Assembly (NCBI RefSeq): GCF_004331735.1
Contig: NZ_SJSO01000005.1
Location: 310,001 to 374,000 of the forward strand
Source: Pedobacter psychrodurus
GTDB lineage: Bacteria; Bacteroidota; Bacteroidia; Sphingobacteriales; Sphingobacteriaceae
Direction of reading: 5' to 3'
Length of the DNA: 64,000 bases
This document shows, in pieces, positions 16,082 through 23,953 of the stretch. Below the pieces are notes generated by a model. It ran no database searches, was not told the origin of the DNA, and saw nothing but the letters and a program-made list of their open reading frames with translations. Position 1 is the first letter of the stretch; every line of letters begins with the position of its first letter. A program made the translations under genes and the position numbers.

Positions 16082-16927
16082 ATGAAAAAATATATTTTTA
16101 TTTTAGCTTTCATAGTGTTAGCTCTAAAATCAAATGCACAAATTCAGTTTGTATCATTTAACATTGATCCACAGTTTGTAGAAAACAGTGGATTAAAAGT
16201 TCCTAATATTCACTTACCTACAGGATTCAACTTTTCTTTCTCTTTTACAAGAAGTATAGCAAGCGGCGGAGGCTTTACCTCTGGTAACTGCGTGGTTTCT
16301 TTAATCTATACTGAATATCAAAGTGGGGATGGAAGTATCCAACCAGATCCATCAGAGGTTAAATTATATGAAAAAGAATTAACCTCGTCAGATTATAAAG
16401 AGGAGACTGCATTTGTTAAAGCTGACGCTATTTTTACTGGAAACAAGGTAAATGGCAAGATAGTGCTTCGTTATGTGTATACAGAATTTCCTAACCAAGT
16501 GATAACAAAGTATTCATCTACAAGGTATGGAATTAATACAAGTCCGACTCCAGATCCAACAGATACACGTATCACTAGGAACGAGGGAGATATTTTAACT
16601 TTTGCTGATGATGGCAGGATATTAATTGTGATGGATGGGAGGCTTAGACATATCCAGTCTATGGATACATATTTGGCTCTTTTTGTGAGAAGCACTGTGC
16701 CGATTAGAACTTATCTAGATGTTACAAAAAATCCAATGGGGAGTCCAATCCAACCCGGTACAAGAATTGTAGACGACCTAAGTAATGGAATGGTATATTT
16801 TAACGAAGGAAATGTTTTAAGATACATCACTAGCCCTTCAGTTGCTAGTAGATATAAATTTAATTTTAAAGGCATTCAGCATATTAATGGTACAGCAGGG
16901 TACATAATTGGCCCTCCAATTTACTAA
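16082..16927 (+). CDS. Secreted protein of unknown function, cassette copy B
   Basis: 281 residues from the ATG at 16082 with a signal peptide (KKYIFILAFIVLALKSNAQ) cleaved after NAQ. Longer N-terminal part than copy A, including an acidic stretch and a TSPTPDPTDTRI linker. The C-terminal ~105 residues parallel copy A: DGRLRHIQSMDTYLALFV, GNVLRYITSPSVASRYKF, NGTAGYIIG. Overall identity is low outside this module, so the C-terminus is the conserved functional part and the N-terminus may be specificity-determining (inference). Confidence 0.75.
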   Translation: MKKYIFILAFIVLALKSNAQIQFVSFNIDPQFVENSGLKVPNIHLPTGFNFSFSFTRSIASGGGFTSGNCVVSLIYTEYQSGDGSIQPDPSEVKLYEKELTSSDYKEETAFVKADAIFTGNKVNGKIVLRYVYTEFPNQVITKYSSTRYGINTSPTPDPTDTRITRNEGDILTFADDGRILIVMDGRLRHIQSMDTYLALFVRSTVPIRTYLDVTKNPMGSPIQPGTRIVDDLSNGMVYFNEGNVLRYITSPSVASRYKFNFKGIQHINGTAGYIIGPPIY

Positions 16928-16960
16928 ATTCTAATACTTTATATACATAAATGTTAAGAG

Positions 16961-16988
16961 AGTCGCGAAATAATTCGCGACTTTTTTT
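16961..16988 (+). terminator. Terminator of cassette B
   Basis: A 9-bp perfect stem AGTCGCGAA/TTCGCGACT with a four-base loop and seven T, ending 14 bases before the convergent DUF268 gene. Confidence 0.85.
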
Positions 16989-17001
16989 AAACTCTGACTT
17001 T

Positions 17002-17745
17002 TTAGTCTTTTGTAAACCAAAAACACCCACAGCCATAAAACTGTTTTTTAAGTAATTCGTCTGATGGATCAAGCACTAATCCGCCATCTGCTTCATCTTC
17101 GGGAATTAATGTGAATTCTTTAAGTTCCAGATCTGAAAATAAATTTAAAACCTGATCCTTTGAATAAATGCGATGCGAATTAAAACAGATTACATCTTTT
17201 GTCCCTAGAGGAACAACGAATAACAAATTGCCACCAATTGCTAATACCCGCGTCAATTCTTTTACTGCTTTAATATCCGCATCGTAATCCAGAGGGTCTC
17301 CATAACGGCCTAGGCCAACGTGCTCTACTGTGTGCATGCATGATAACGATTCAATGGAGTCTGATTCAAATGGTAAATTCATTAGGTCGCCAGATAACGA
17401 TTTTAAATTTGGTAATTCTAGTTTCGCTGGTCGATAATCATAAAATTCAACAGGTAAAATTGCTGAGAGCATAGAACAGAAATGCAGCGTAGATGAGATG
17501 TCTATATGTTTAGAAGGCTTATTGTTTATGATTATTTTGGTTGCCCAGGCAGGATGATAAACGTAGTGCCTATCAAAGCCTGTATCTGTTGTATTATCAA
17601 ATAAACATGGATAAAGATTTTCTTCATCCAAAGAAAAACGTTTTTTTGATCGTTTTTCTAGGTCAAGCAATTGTTTAAATTCGGCTTTGAATTTTATATT
17701 GTGGGAATTGTCTTTAGAAAATGCTTTTCTTATTTTTTTAATCAT
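17002..17745 (-). CDS. DUF268 family protein (methyltransferase-like)
   Basis: 247 residues. SLSCMHTVEHVGLGRYGDPL followed by AVKELTRVLAIGGNLLFVVP resembles motifs of class I SAM-dependent methyltransferases, and the spacing and YDYRPAKLELPNL fit the DUF268 family seen in polysaccharide loci. The classic glycine-rich SAM loop is not evident, so activity is uncertain. It stands at the border of the glycan cluster, convergent with cassette B. A sugar or lipid modification role is inferred from position. Confidence 0.75.
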   Translation of the reverse strand: MIKKIRKAFSKDNSHNIKFKAEFKQLLDLEKRSKKRFSLDEENLYPCLFDNTTDTGFDRHYVYHPAWATKIIINNKPSKHIDISSTLHFCSMLSAILPVEFYDYRPAKLELPNLKSLSGDLMNLPFESDSIESLSCMHTVEHVGLGRYGDPLDYDADIKAVKELTRVLAIGGNLLFVVPLGTKDVICFNSHRIYSKDQVLNLFSDLELKEFTLIPEDEADGGLVLDPSDELLKKQFYGCGCFWFTKD

Positions 17746-17983
17746 ACTAAGGCCTAATTATTCGACCGACTAAGATAACGCAATTATTTAATGAAATCTT
17801 TCAGCCTTACTTAATATTAAATGATGTAAACTTATAACGGGGGTAAAAATAATTCTTGCAGAGATCTAATACATATATTCGATATGGGTAATATTCTTTA
17901 TACATGTGTGTTAAAATTTGCTTGATTTTTTATATAAGATCATTTTTTGTAGATATTCGCAGACTGTTTAAAAATGATATTCA

Positions 17984-19075
17984 ATGGATACTGAGCCAAT
18001 AAAAGTTACAACACCTAAAACAAATAATTTTTCTTTTGTCGATTCAATCAGGTGTATATCTATGATTGGGATTGTTCTTGAGCATTGCGGGGTTGTTCCG
18101 CCAAATCACTATAGCAGGCAGTTCGAAAACATTATCGAAAGTTCTATTATACAGTCTTTTAAGTTCAGCACAATAGCTTTTTTTCTAATTGGGGGCTTTT
18201 TAATCAACCATAAGTTTGATGAATACACACCTTTTCAGTATTTAAAAAACAGATTTAAGAAAACCATTAAACCATGGTTGTTCTGGATATTTATGTTAAT
18301 TATGCTAAGTGTTTTAGACCGTTATATCGCCCATAGTAGAGGAAGTGAGATGGGCATGATAGGAAATAACTTTTTTCTATACTTTGTTGAAACCTTTACC
18401 CGTATCGTACTCATTAGCCCATATTGGTTTATCCTTAATTTTCTTATTTGTATTACTATTTTATTGCTATTTAAAAAGCATTTGTATAACCTTTGGTTTG
18501 GTTTGGTTTTGGCCCTTTTTTCGCTGTTTTATAGTGTAAATATTTATCAGGGCTGGATTGCCACAACCCATACTACAGCAATTTTTGGATTCGTATTTTA
18601 TTTATGGCTCGGCGTTTATTTTAACGAGTATTATGATAAGATAATGAATATAATTAAGGCTACATCGTGGTTTATCATCTTGCTTTTAGCATTTGTTACC
18701 TTTTGGATAGCCGTTGGAGAATCTACTTACCTTAATAGTATTGGTATAAAAGATGCATATAATACCTTACGTTTTAGTAATATCATCTATTCTTTGGTGA
18801 TGTTTGCTCTATTATTAAAAGTAGGCAGTTTAAATTGGCTCCAGCGAAATTTACGACCCAGGGAAACTACCTTCGGTATCTATCTCATCCATGTGATTAT
18901 AATTGACAGAGGACTTCCCCTAATTTTTCAGCCCTTAAAGTTAAATTTTCTTGAGCTTAACATATGGCAGAATACCGCAATACTGTTAATTAGATTTTTA
19001 GTTACCTATACGCTAAGCTTTTTCCTGGCTCGAGCTATCGGAAAAACTAAAGTGAAATGGATGGTGGGGAATTAA
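17984..19075 (+). CDS. Acyltransferase 3 family integral membrane protein
   Basis: 363 residues with about ten membrane segments. The start FVDSIRCISMIGIVLEHCG corresponds to the family's 'R..A...V...H' first helix with the essential His, and PFQYLKNRFKKTIKPWLFW is the usual following loop. Members transfer acyl groups to sugars or other surface molecules. Located in the glycan cluster, so O-acetylation of the polysaccharide is likely but not shown. Its stop overlaps the stop of the convergent glycosyltransferase (shared TTAA at 19072-19075). Confidence 0.88.
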   Translation: MDTEPIKVTTPKTNNFSFVDSIRCISMIGIVLEHCGVVPPNHYSRQFENIIESSIIQSFKFSTIAFFLIGGFLINHKFDEYTPFQYLKNRFKKTIKPWLFWIFMLIMLSVLDRYIAHSRGSEMGMIGNNFFLYFVETFTRIVLISPYWFILNFLICITILLLFKKHLYNLWFGLVLALFSLFYSVNIYQGWIATTHTTAIFGFVFYLWLGVYFNEYYDKIMNIIKATSWFIILLLAFVTFWIAVGESTYLNSIGIKDAYNTLRFSNIIYSLVMFALLLKVGSLNWLQRNLRPRETTFGIYLIHVIIIDRGLPLIFQPLKLNFLELNIWQNTAILLIRFLVTYTLSFFLARAIGKTKVKWMVGN

Positions 19076-20079
19076 CTGATCAATCCCCTAAGCGTGATTT
19101 TAAATATTTTTCGGAATTGCTTAAAATTAAAATACGCTCCACGATACAATTCCTTTTTAAAATACCAATTTAATGCTTTAACATCTGATTTTTTTAACCG
19201 CAGTATTTCGTACCATTTATTAAATAAAAACCGATTCAATTTAGCTATATCAAATCTTTTTGATTTTGCATTTGCAACTTTCATTGCAATTAATAGTTCG
19301 AGATATCCAGCAAAGTGAGCTTCATTTAAATTATTTGTTAATAATTCTTTATGTAGATTTAAGCTACTCGTGTTAAACGACATGCCTAAGTTATCTTGAA
19401 TATTTTTAAGAACTTCGAGTTCGTTTTTTCCCTGATCCTCCGATCTTTTGATCGTTATATTTTCGCCATGTATCCTATATTTAACTAAAAACGCATTAAT
19501 ATTTGCTACTTTATATTTTTCTGAAATCCGTGTAAAAAGGTCGAAATCTTCAGCTAATGCAAAATCTCTATAGCCGTTAAGCGCTTTAAAGATTTCCGTT
19601 TTAAACATGGTACTTGAATTTATGAAAGAATTGGCAAATAACATACGCATGTTTATCGAATCATCAGTTGGCACAATTATTTTTTTATCAGCCTCTATTC
19701 CATTTTCATTTATAATTGTACCATGCCCTCCGCATAATGCAACTTCTGGATGTGAAGAAAAAAAGTTTAACTGTAACTGAAACCTGTCAGGATAAGCGAT
19801 ATCATCACTATCTAAAATTGCAATGTATTCACCGTTAGCTAGTTCGAGCAATCTGTTTCTGGTAAAAGGCAGTCCTTCATTCTCATTGTTTTGTATAAAC
19901 CTGATTCTGTTATCATTAAATTTTTTAACTGCTAATGCAGTATCATCAGTTGACCCATCGTCGATAATAATAAGTTCAAAATCTTTAAAAGTTTGGTTTA
20001 AAATACTAGATATAGATTCTTCTATATAGCCAGAAGCATTATAGGCAGCTATAAATGCTGTTATTTTAGGGCTTTTCAT
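19072..20079 (-). CDS. Glycosyltransferase family 2
   Basis: 335 residues from the ATG at 20079, which overlaps the TGA of the upstream gene in an ATGA; an alternative TTG at 20103 is less likely. GT-A fold: KITAFIAAYNASGYIEESI, IIDDGSTDD, and the metal-binding ILDSDDIAYPDRF. A helical C-terminal region of about 120 residues follows. Uses a nucleotide sugar in the cytoplasm; donor and acceptor cannot be told. Translationally coupled to the GT11 gene. Confidence 0.9.
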   Translation of the reverse strand: MKSPKITAFIAAYNASGYIEESISSILNQTFKDFELIIIDDGSTDDTALAVKKFNDNRIRFIQNNENEGLPFTRNRLLELANGEYIAILDSDDIAYPDRFQLQLNFFSSHPEVALCGGHGTIINENGIEADKKIIVPTDDSINMRMLFANSFINSSTMFKTEIFKALNGYRDFALAEDFDLFTRISEKYKVANINAFLVKYRIHGENITIKRSEDQGKNELEVLKNIQDNLGMSFNTSSLNLHKELLTNNLNEAHFAGYLELLIAMKVANAKSKRFDIAKLNRFLFNKWYEILRLKKSDVKALNWYFKKELYRGAYFNFKQFRKIFKITLRGLIS

Positions 20080-20930
20080 AGTTTGATCCAGTTTTTTGGA
20101 CAAATATCAGTATCATCAACAGCAAGATTATTTACCCATTTCCCTGGGGCAATAACCACTTTATTACTATTGTTATTTAGCCATGCACCCCACCAACTAA
20201 AGCTGCTATTTGCAATAATATTATGCTTACAGTTGCTCATCAATTGCAGATCTATATAACTGTTTTTTCCCTTATTCAAATCAATGTAGGTTACATTCGC
20301 CAATTTAAGATTTTGTCTGCACCAGGCCATGTCATCAGAGAAGACGAAGAATTGAGCGTCTTTAATTTTTGAATTGATGTTCAATATCGCTTCCTCATAA
20401 TAATCTAAATTACAAATATTGCCTAATAAGGGATCTTTTAAATAATCACCCCTTCTTACATGGATCGATACACTTTGAGTATTTGTGATTTTTTGAAGGA
20501 TTGTTTCATTTTCTATGCCTACAATTTTAGGGAAAATGAAATCATGTTTTATTTGGTCTGCTATATCATGGAAATACCCCTCATTTTGCCAATAACCAAA
20601 ATAATATTTATTAGTGTCGCTTAAAAAAGAGGGGTCGAACCTAAATTCCTTTTCCTCTACCCTATAGGTCTTTTTTAAATTTAAAACCCTTTTCAGTTTT
20701 CTAAATATCCATTTGGTTTGATTGGGTCTAAATAGATTTAAAATAAATTTGCTTGGTGTTCTTACGGTTAAGTTAAAAATTCTTTCCAGTTCGTAACCAT
20801 TGTGTAGAGGATAGGCTTCGAACTCAGATAAATCTGCATAAATATAGATGCCCTTACTTTGTAGCGATCTGTAGAAAGAATATTGAAACATCTGATTGCC
20901 TAATCCGCCTATTATTTTTATAATGATCAT
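20076..20930 (-). CDS. GT11 family glycosyltransferase, alpha-1,2-fucosyltransferase-like
   Basis: 284 residues. IIGGLGNQMFQYSF at the N-terminus and SVSIHVRRGDYL near residue 150 are the GDP-fucose-binding signatures of the GT11 family; SNCKHNIIANSSFSWWGAWL is the conserved C-terminal block. Such enzymes add fucose (sometimes another residue) to surface glycans. Upstream partner of the GT2 gene with an ATGA overlap. Divergent from the GT2 at 21013 across a spacer with a perfect 10-bp inverted repeat. Confidence 0.92.
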   Translation of the reverse strand: MIIIKIIGGLGNQMFQYSFYRSLQSKGIYIYADLSEFEAYPLHNGYELERIFNLTVRTPSKFILNLFRPNQTKWIFRKLKRVLNLKKTYRVEEKEFRFDPSFLSDTNKYYFGYWQNEGYFHDIADQIKHDFIFPKIVGIENETILQKITNTQSVSIHVRRGDYLKDPLLGNICNLDYYEEAILNINSKIKDAQFFVFSDDMAWCRQNLKLANVTYIDLNKGKNSYIDLQLMSNCKHNIIANSSFSWWGAWLNNNSNKVVIAPGKWVNNLAVDDTDICPKNWIKL

Positions 20931-20960
20931 ATCTTGAGTTTAATCAATAAATTTCTACTT

Positions 20961-21006
20961 AAATCTGAGTGATCTGAAATACATACTCAGATTTAAATTA
21001 ACTTTG
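20961..21006. promoter_or_regulatory. Inverted repeat and -7 box between divergent glycosyltransferase genes
   Basis: AAATCTGAGT (20961-20970) and ACTCAGATTT (20985-20994) form a perfect 10-bp inverted repeat, directly before TAACTTTG (20999-21006), a -7 box for the gene starting at 21013. The repeat would cover the -33/spacer region, a typical operator position. Confidence 0.5.
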
Positions 21007-21012
21007 TTATAA

Positions 21013-21957
21013 ATGGAAAATCCTGTAGTTACTATCATTATACCCGCATATAATTATCAGGCGTTTTTACCTGAGACTTTAAATTCGGTATTGGCACAAA
21101 AATATCAAAATTTTGAACTTATTGTTGTAGATGATGGTTCGGCAGATAAAACAAAAGATGTTGTAGCTGAATTTTTAGCAAAAGATCCCAGAATAAAATA
21201 TTTCTATCAATCAAATGCTGGCTTATCGGCTGCAAGAAACTTAGGGATAAAGAACGCAAATGGAGAATATATCCAGTTTTTAGACGCGGATGACCTTTTG
21301 TCCGATCTAAAATTAAGCTTGCAAGTTGAGGATATGGAAAAAGATGCTCATATAGATATCTCTTATACTATGGCGTGTTATTTTGTAGACGGCAATAAAG
21401 AAAAGCTTTATAAAAGTATAAACTTAAACCAGGATGAATGGATGTCTAAGTTGGATGCTTCTGGATATGAAGTTTTAGAAATGCTGGTGAAGCAAAATAT
21501 AATGCCAGTTAATTCCGCTTTAATTAGGGCATCTTCATTGAAAAAAGTAGGCTTTTTTGATATGTTTTTGAAAAGTTTGGAAGACTGGGATTTTTGGATT
21601 TCGTGCGCATTTAAAGATTTCTATTTTTCTTTTTTGCCTGTAGAGGAGGCTTTTGCTTTAATTAGGATTCATAAAATCAGTATGAGTCAGAACAAGAAAA
21701 AGATGTCGGAGTATGAAGTAATAGTGAGGAAGAGAATTAAAAACTTAATAAAAAACTGTTCATTTATTAACTCAGGGCAAAAGAAGATGCTGGAAAAATC
21801 AAACTCGAGGCATAATAAGGTTATTTTAAGTGGATTAATTAAAGAATCAAAGCTTAGCTTAAAAGAATGTTTTAGCTTGATTAAAAACGCCGGTATATCT
21901 CAATTCCTGGCATCTTACTTAAAAGCAATGAACGATTGCAGAAAAAGTAAACCCTAA
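21013..21957 (+). CDS. Glycosyltransferase family 2
   Basis: 314 residues. VVTIIIPAYNYQAFLPETL, LIVVDDGSADKT, NAGLSAARNLGIKNANGEY and FLDADDLLSD give the standard GT-A nucleotide-sugar fold with the DxD-type motif. The C-terminal ~110 residues are basic and helical. Convergent with the DUF5672 gene, 12 bases apart, and possibly leaderless because of a -7 box ending six bases before its ATG. Substrate unknown. Confidence 0.92.
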   Translation: MENPVVTIIIPAYNYQAFLPETLNSVLAQKYQNFELIVVDDGSADKTKDVVAEFLAKDPRIKYFYQSNAGLSAARNLGIKNANGEYIQFLDADDLLSDLKLSLQVEDMEKDAHIDISYTMACYFVDGNKEKLYKSINLNQDEWMSKLDASGYEVLEMLVKQNIMPVNSALIRASSLKKVGFFDMFLKSLEDWDFWISCAFKDFYFSFLPVEEAFALIRIHKISMSQNKKKMSEYEVIVRKRIKNLIKNCSFINSGQKKMLEKSNSRHNKVILSGLIKESKLSLKECFSLIKNAGISQFLASYLKAMNDCRKSKP

Positions 21958-21969
21958 CGCGATTGTAGT

Positions 21970-22764
21970 TTAAATAGAATATCCAAAGTCTTTAAGTATA
22001 GGCCTCCATACCTCCAGGTTTTTGTTCCATGCATGGCATCCAAAAGGCAGTGTATTGTTAGTGAGTTCGAAAGCCCGATCAACAGGCACTTCAAATGCAA
22101 AATATACGGCTTCCTTATATGAAGGTATCCTTAAAATTTTTTTCTGCCTATTTACTTCTATGCTCCAAAAAACATCTTCATTAAAGTTAGCTGCCGGATT
22201 TAAAGAATATTCTTTTATTTTTTCCTGAAAGCGTTTGGTTAAATCATAAAATAACTGTGTTCTACGCAAAGATAAACCTCCATTCCCTACTTTATACTCC
22301 CGCTGAATGTCGGTTGGAGCAAGTGTGTTTTTCTCTTTAATATCGAATTTTCGATGTATGTAGCGCAAAATGCTATTTTTTATTGCTTTGATCACATCAG
22401 GATATTTATGTCTGAGCCACGGAGCTCCTACATAATCTATGTTTTTTTGACACCAAATATGTAGATCATCTTTAAAAACAAAAGCATCTAACTGATAAAT
22501 CAAGATGTATTCATAGTCTAAAAAAGCATCATAAAATTCTCCGGACAGCATTAGTCTGTTATAGCCTGCAATATCTTTAAAATACGTATCATCAAAACTG
22601 ATGAAGTTATTAAATGGATACTTGGTATTTAGATTTAAAGAATTGGGTTTTACACAAAAAATTGGATGTGATTTAGAAAGAACTTTGAAACACTGCTGTA
22701 AGGATATATCCTCTAAATAGCTTATTTCTTTATAAATAGGTACAATAACGGCAACCTTTTTCAT
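21970..22764 (-). CDS. DUF5672 family protein, probable glycosyltransferase
   Basis: 264 residues: KKVAVIVPIYKEI start, YEYILIYQLDAFVFKDDL, IDYVGAPWL, GNGGLSLRRTQLF and EDVFWS, which are hallmarks of the DUF5672 family found in surface glycan loci. The D-x-D-like LDAF and the GGLSLR segment are reminiscent of GT-A glycosyltransferases. Last gene of the minus-strand run 28000-21970, 18 bases after the GT4 gene. Specificity unknown. Confidence 0.83.
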   Translation of the reverse strand: MKKVAVIVPIYKEISYLEDISLQQCFKVLSKSHPIFCVKPNSLNLNTKYPFNNFISFDDTYFKDIAGYNRLMLSGEFYDAFLDYEYILIYQLDAFVFKDDLHIWCQKNIDYVGAPWLRHKYPDVIKAIKNSILRYIHRKFDIKEKNTLAPTDIQREYKVGNGGLSLRRTQLFYDLTKRFQEKIKEYSLNPAANFNEDVFWSIEVNRQKKILRIPSYKEAVYFAFEVPVDRAFELTNNTLPFGCHAWNKNLEVWRPILKDFGYSI

Positions 22765-22782
22765 AATATGATGAGATTTAAA

Positions 22783-23946
22783 CTACTTCAAAAATAGTTT
22801 ATCAAGATTTTTATAGCAGTGTTCCTTTTCGTAATTGATGCTAAAAGCCGCCAAGGCATTTTCTGCCTGTTTTTTATATTCCGATTCATCCGTTAATAGT
22901 TTCATGATATTATTTCCGAATTCAATGGGGTCATCACTAACCAAACAGCCATTGTCGGTCTTGTTGATCAGCCCATCGATCCCACGGGTATTACAAACTA
23001 TCGGTAAGCCATAAGACAACGCTTCCACTACTTTTATCTTGGTTCCAGTGCCCGTTAGCATAGGGCATAGTGCTACTTTAGCATTTTGGTAATAGATCGA
23101 TAAATCTTCGGCAAAGTTTACGGTAACAATATTCGGTGCCTTTATAGAAAGATGCTGGTTTATCTGTCCAATAACGCATATCTGCACGGTGGTTGGTAAT
23201 AACGGGTAAACATCCTTAAAAAACCACTTGGCAGCTTTTTGATTATGTACATTATCGCTGGCTACATATATCAGATCAAACGACTTGTCACTAGTAGCGT
23301 GAATATTTTCTGGTCTATCAAGCATCATTGGTGCTAATACAACCCTATTTTTACAAAATTGACTAAAAACGTATTGTTCTTCGACAGAAATGGCTAAAGC
23401 AATATCGAATAAAGAAATTCTTCTTATTTCTTCTTTAAAGGATTTGCCAATATTATTCTTTTTTTGAAGTTGAGCGGTTATAAAATCATGTGTATCAATT
23501 ACTTTTATCGATCTTTTTGTAAGGTGATTATGCTCTACCAGCGTAGCCCAGCTGGCATAATTGATAAAGATGTAATCGTAATCGTTGTTTTTTAGAATTT
23601 TTTTGAAAGCCCTCTTAAACCTCAAGGTCACCAATTCAGGGAATTGAAGCGGAAAGAACCAACCCTTATTCTGATAAAAGAAATTGGGCAGTTTATAAAA
23701 AAGCAGGTAATAAAGTAAGTTCTTTTTAGATGGTTTTTTTTTAATTACATAAGTATTACTGGCCAAGCCCGCTTGCTCAAATGCTTTAATATCTGCCTCG
23801 TTCCATTTTCCGGTGAAATACTCGCTTACAAAATCAATTTCAAAATTTCTCGATTTAAAATAGCTTAACATGCTTAAAGCCCTGGTTCTGTTGCCCGCAT
23901 TTTTTTTTAGCGGATTATCAGGCATAAAAAATAGTACTTTCTTCAT
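22783..23946 (-). CDS. Glycosyltransferase family 4-like (GT-B)
   Basis: 387 residues with a GT-B arrangement: the N-terminal domain starts VLFFMPDNPLKKNAGNRTRA, and the C-terminal domain has FDLIYVASDNVHNQKAAKWF, VALCPMLTGTGTKIKVVEAL and SYGLPIVCNTRGIDG, matching the donor-binding region of GT4/GT1_4. Probably transfers a sugar in the cytoplasm. Seven bases downstream of the ABC exporter gene, so co-transcribed with it. Confidence 0.9.
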   Translation of the reverse strand: MKKVLFFMPDNPLKKNAGNRTRALSMLSYFKSRNFEIDFVSEYFTGKWNEADIKAFEQAGLASNTYVIKKKPSKKNLLYYLLFYKLPNFFYQNKGWFFPLQFPELVTLRFKRAFKKILKNNDYDYIFINYASWATLVEHNHLTKRSIKVIDTHDFITAQLQKKNNIGKSFKEEIRRISLFDIALAISVEEQYVFSQFCKNRVVLAPMMLDRPENIHATSDKSFDLIYVASDNVHNQKAAKWFFKDVYPLLPTTVQICVIGQINQHLSIKAPNIVTVNFAEDLSIYYQNAKVALCPMLTGTGTKIKVVEALSYGLPIVCNTRGIDGLINKTDNGCLVSDDPIEFGNNIMKLLTDESEYKKQAENALAAFSINYEKEHCYKNLDKLFLK

Positions 23947-23953
23947 CTAGATG

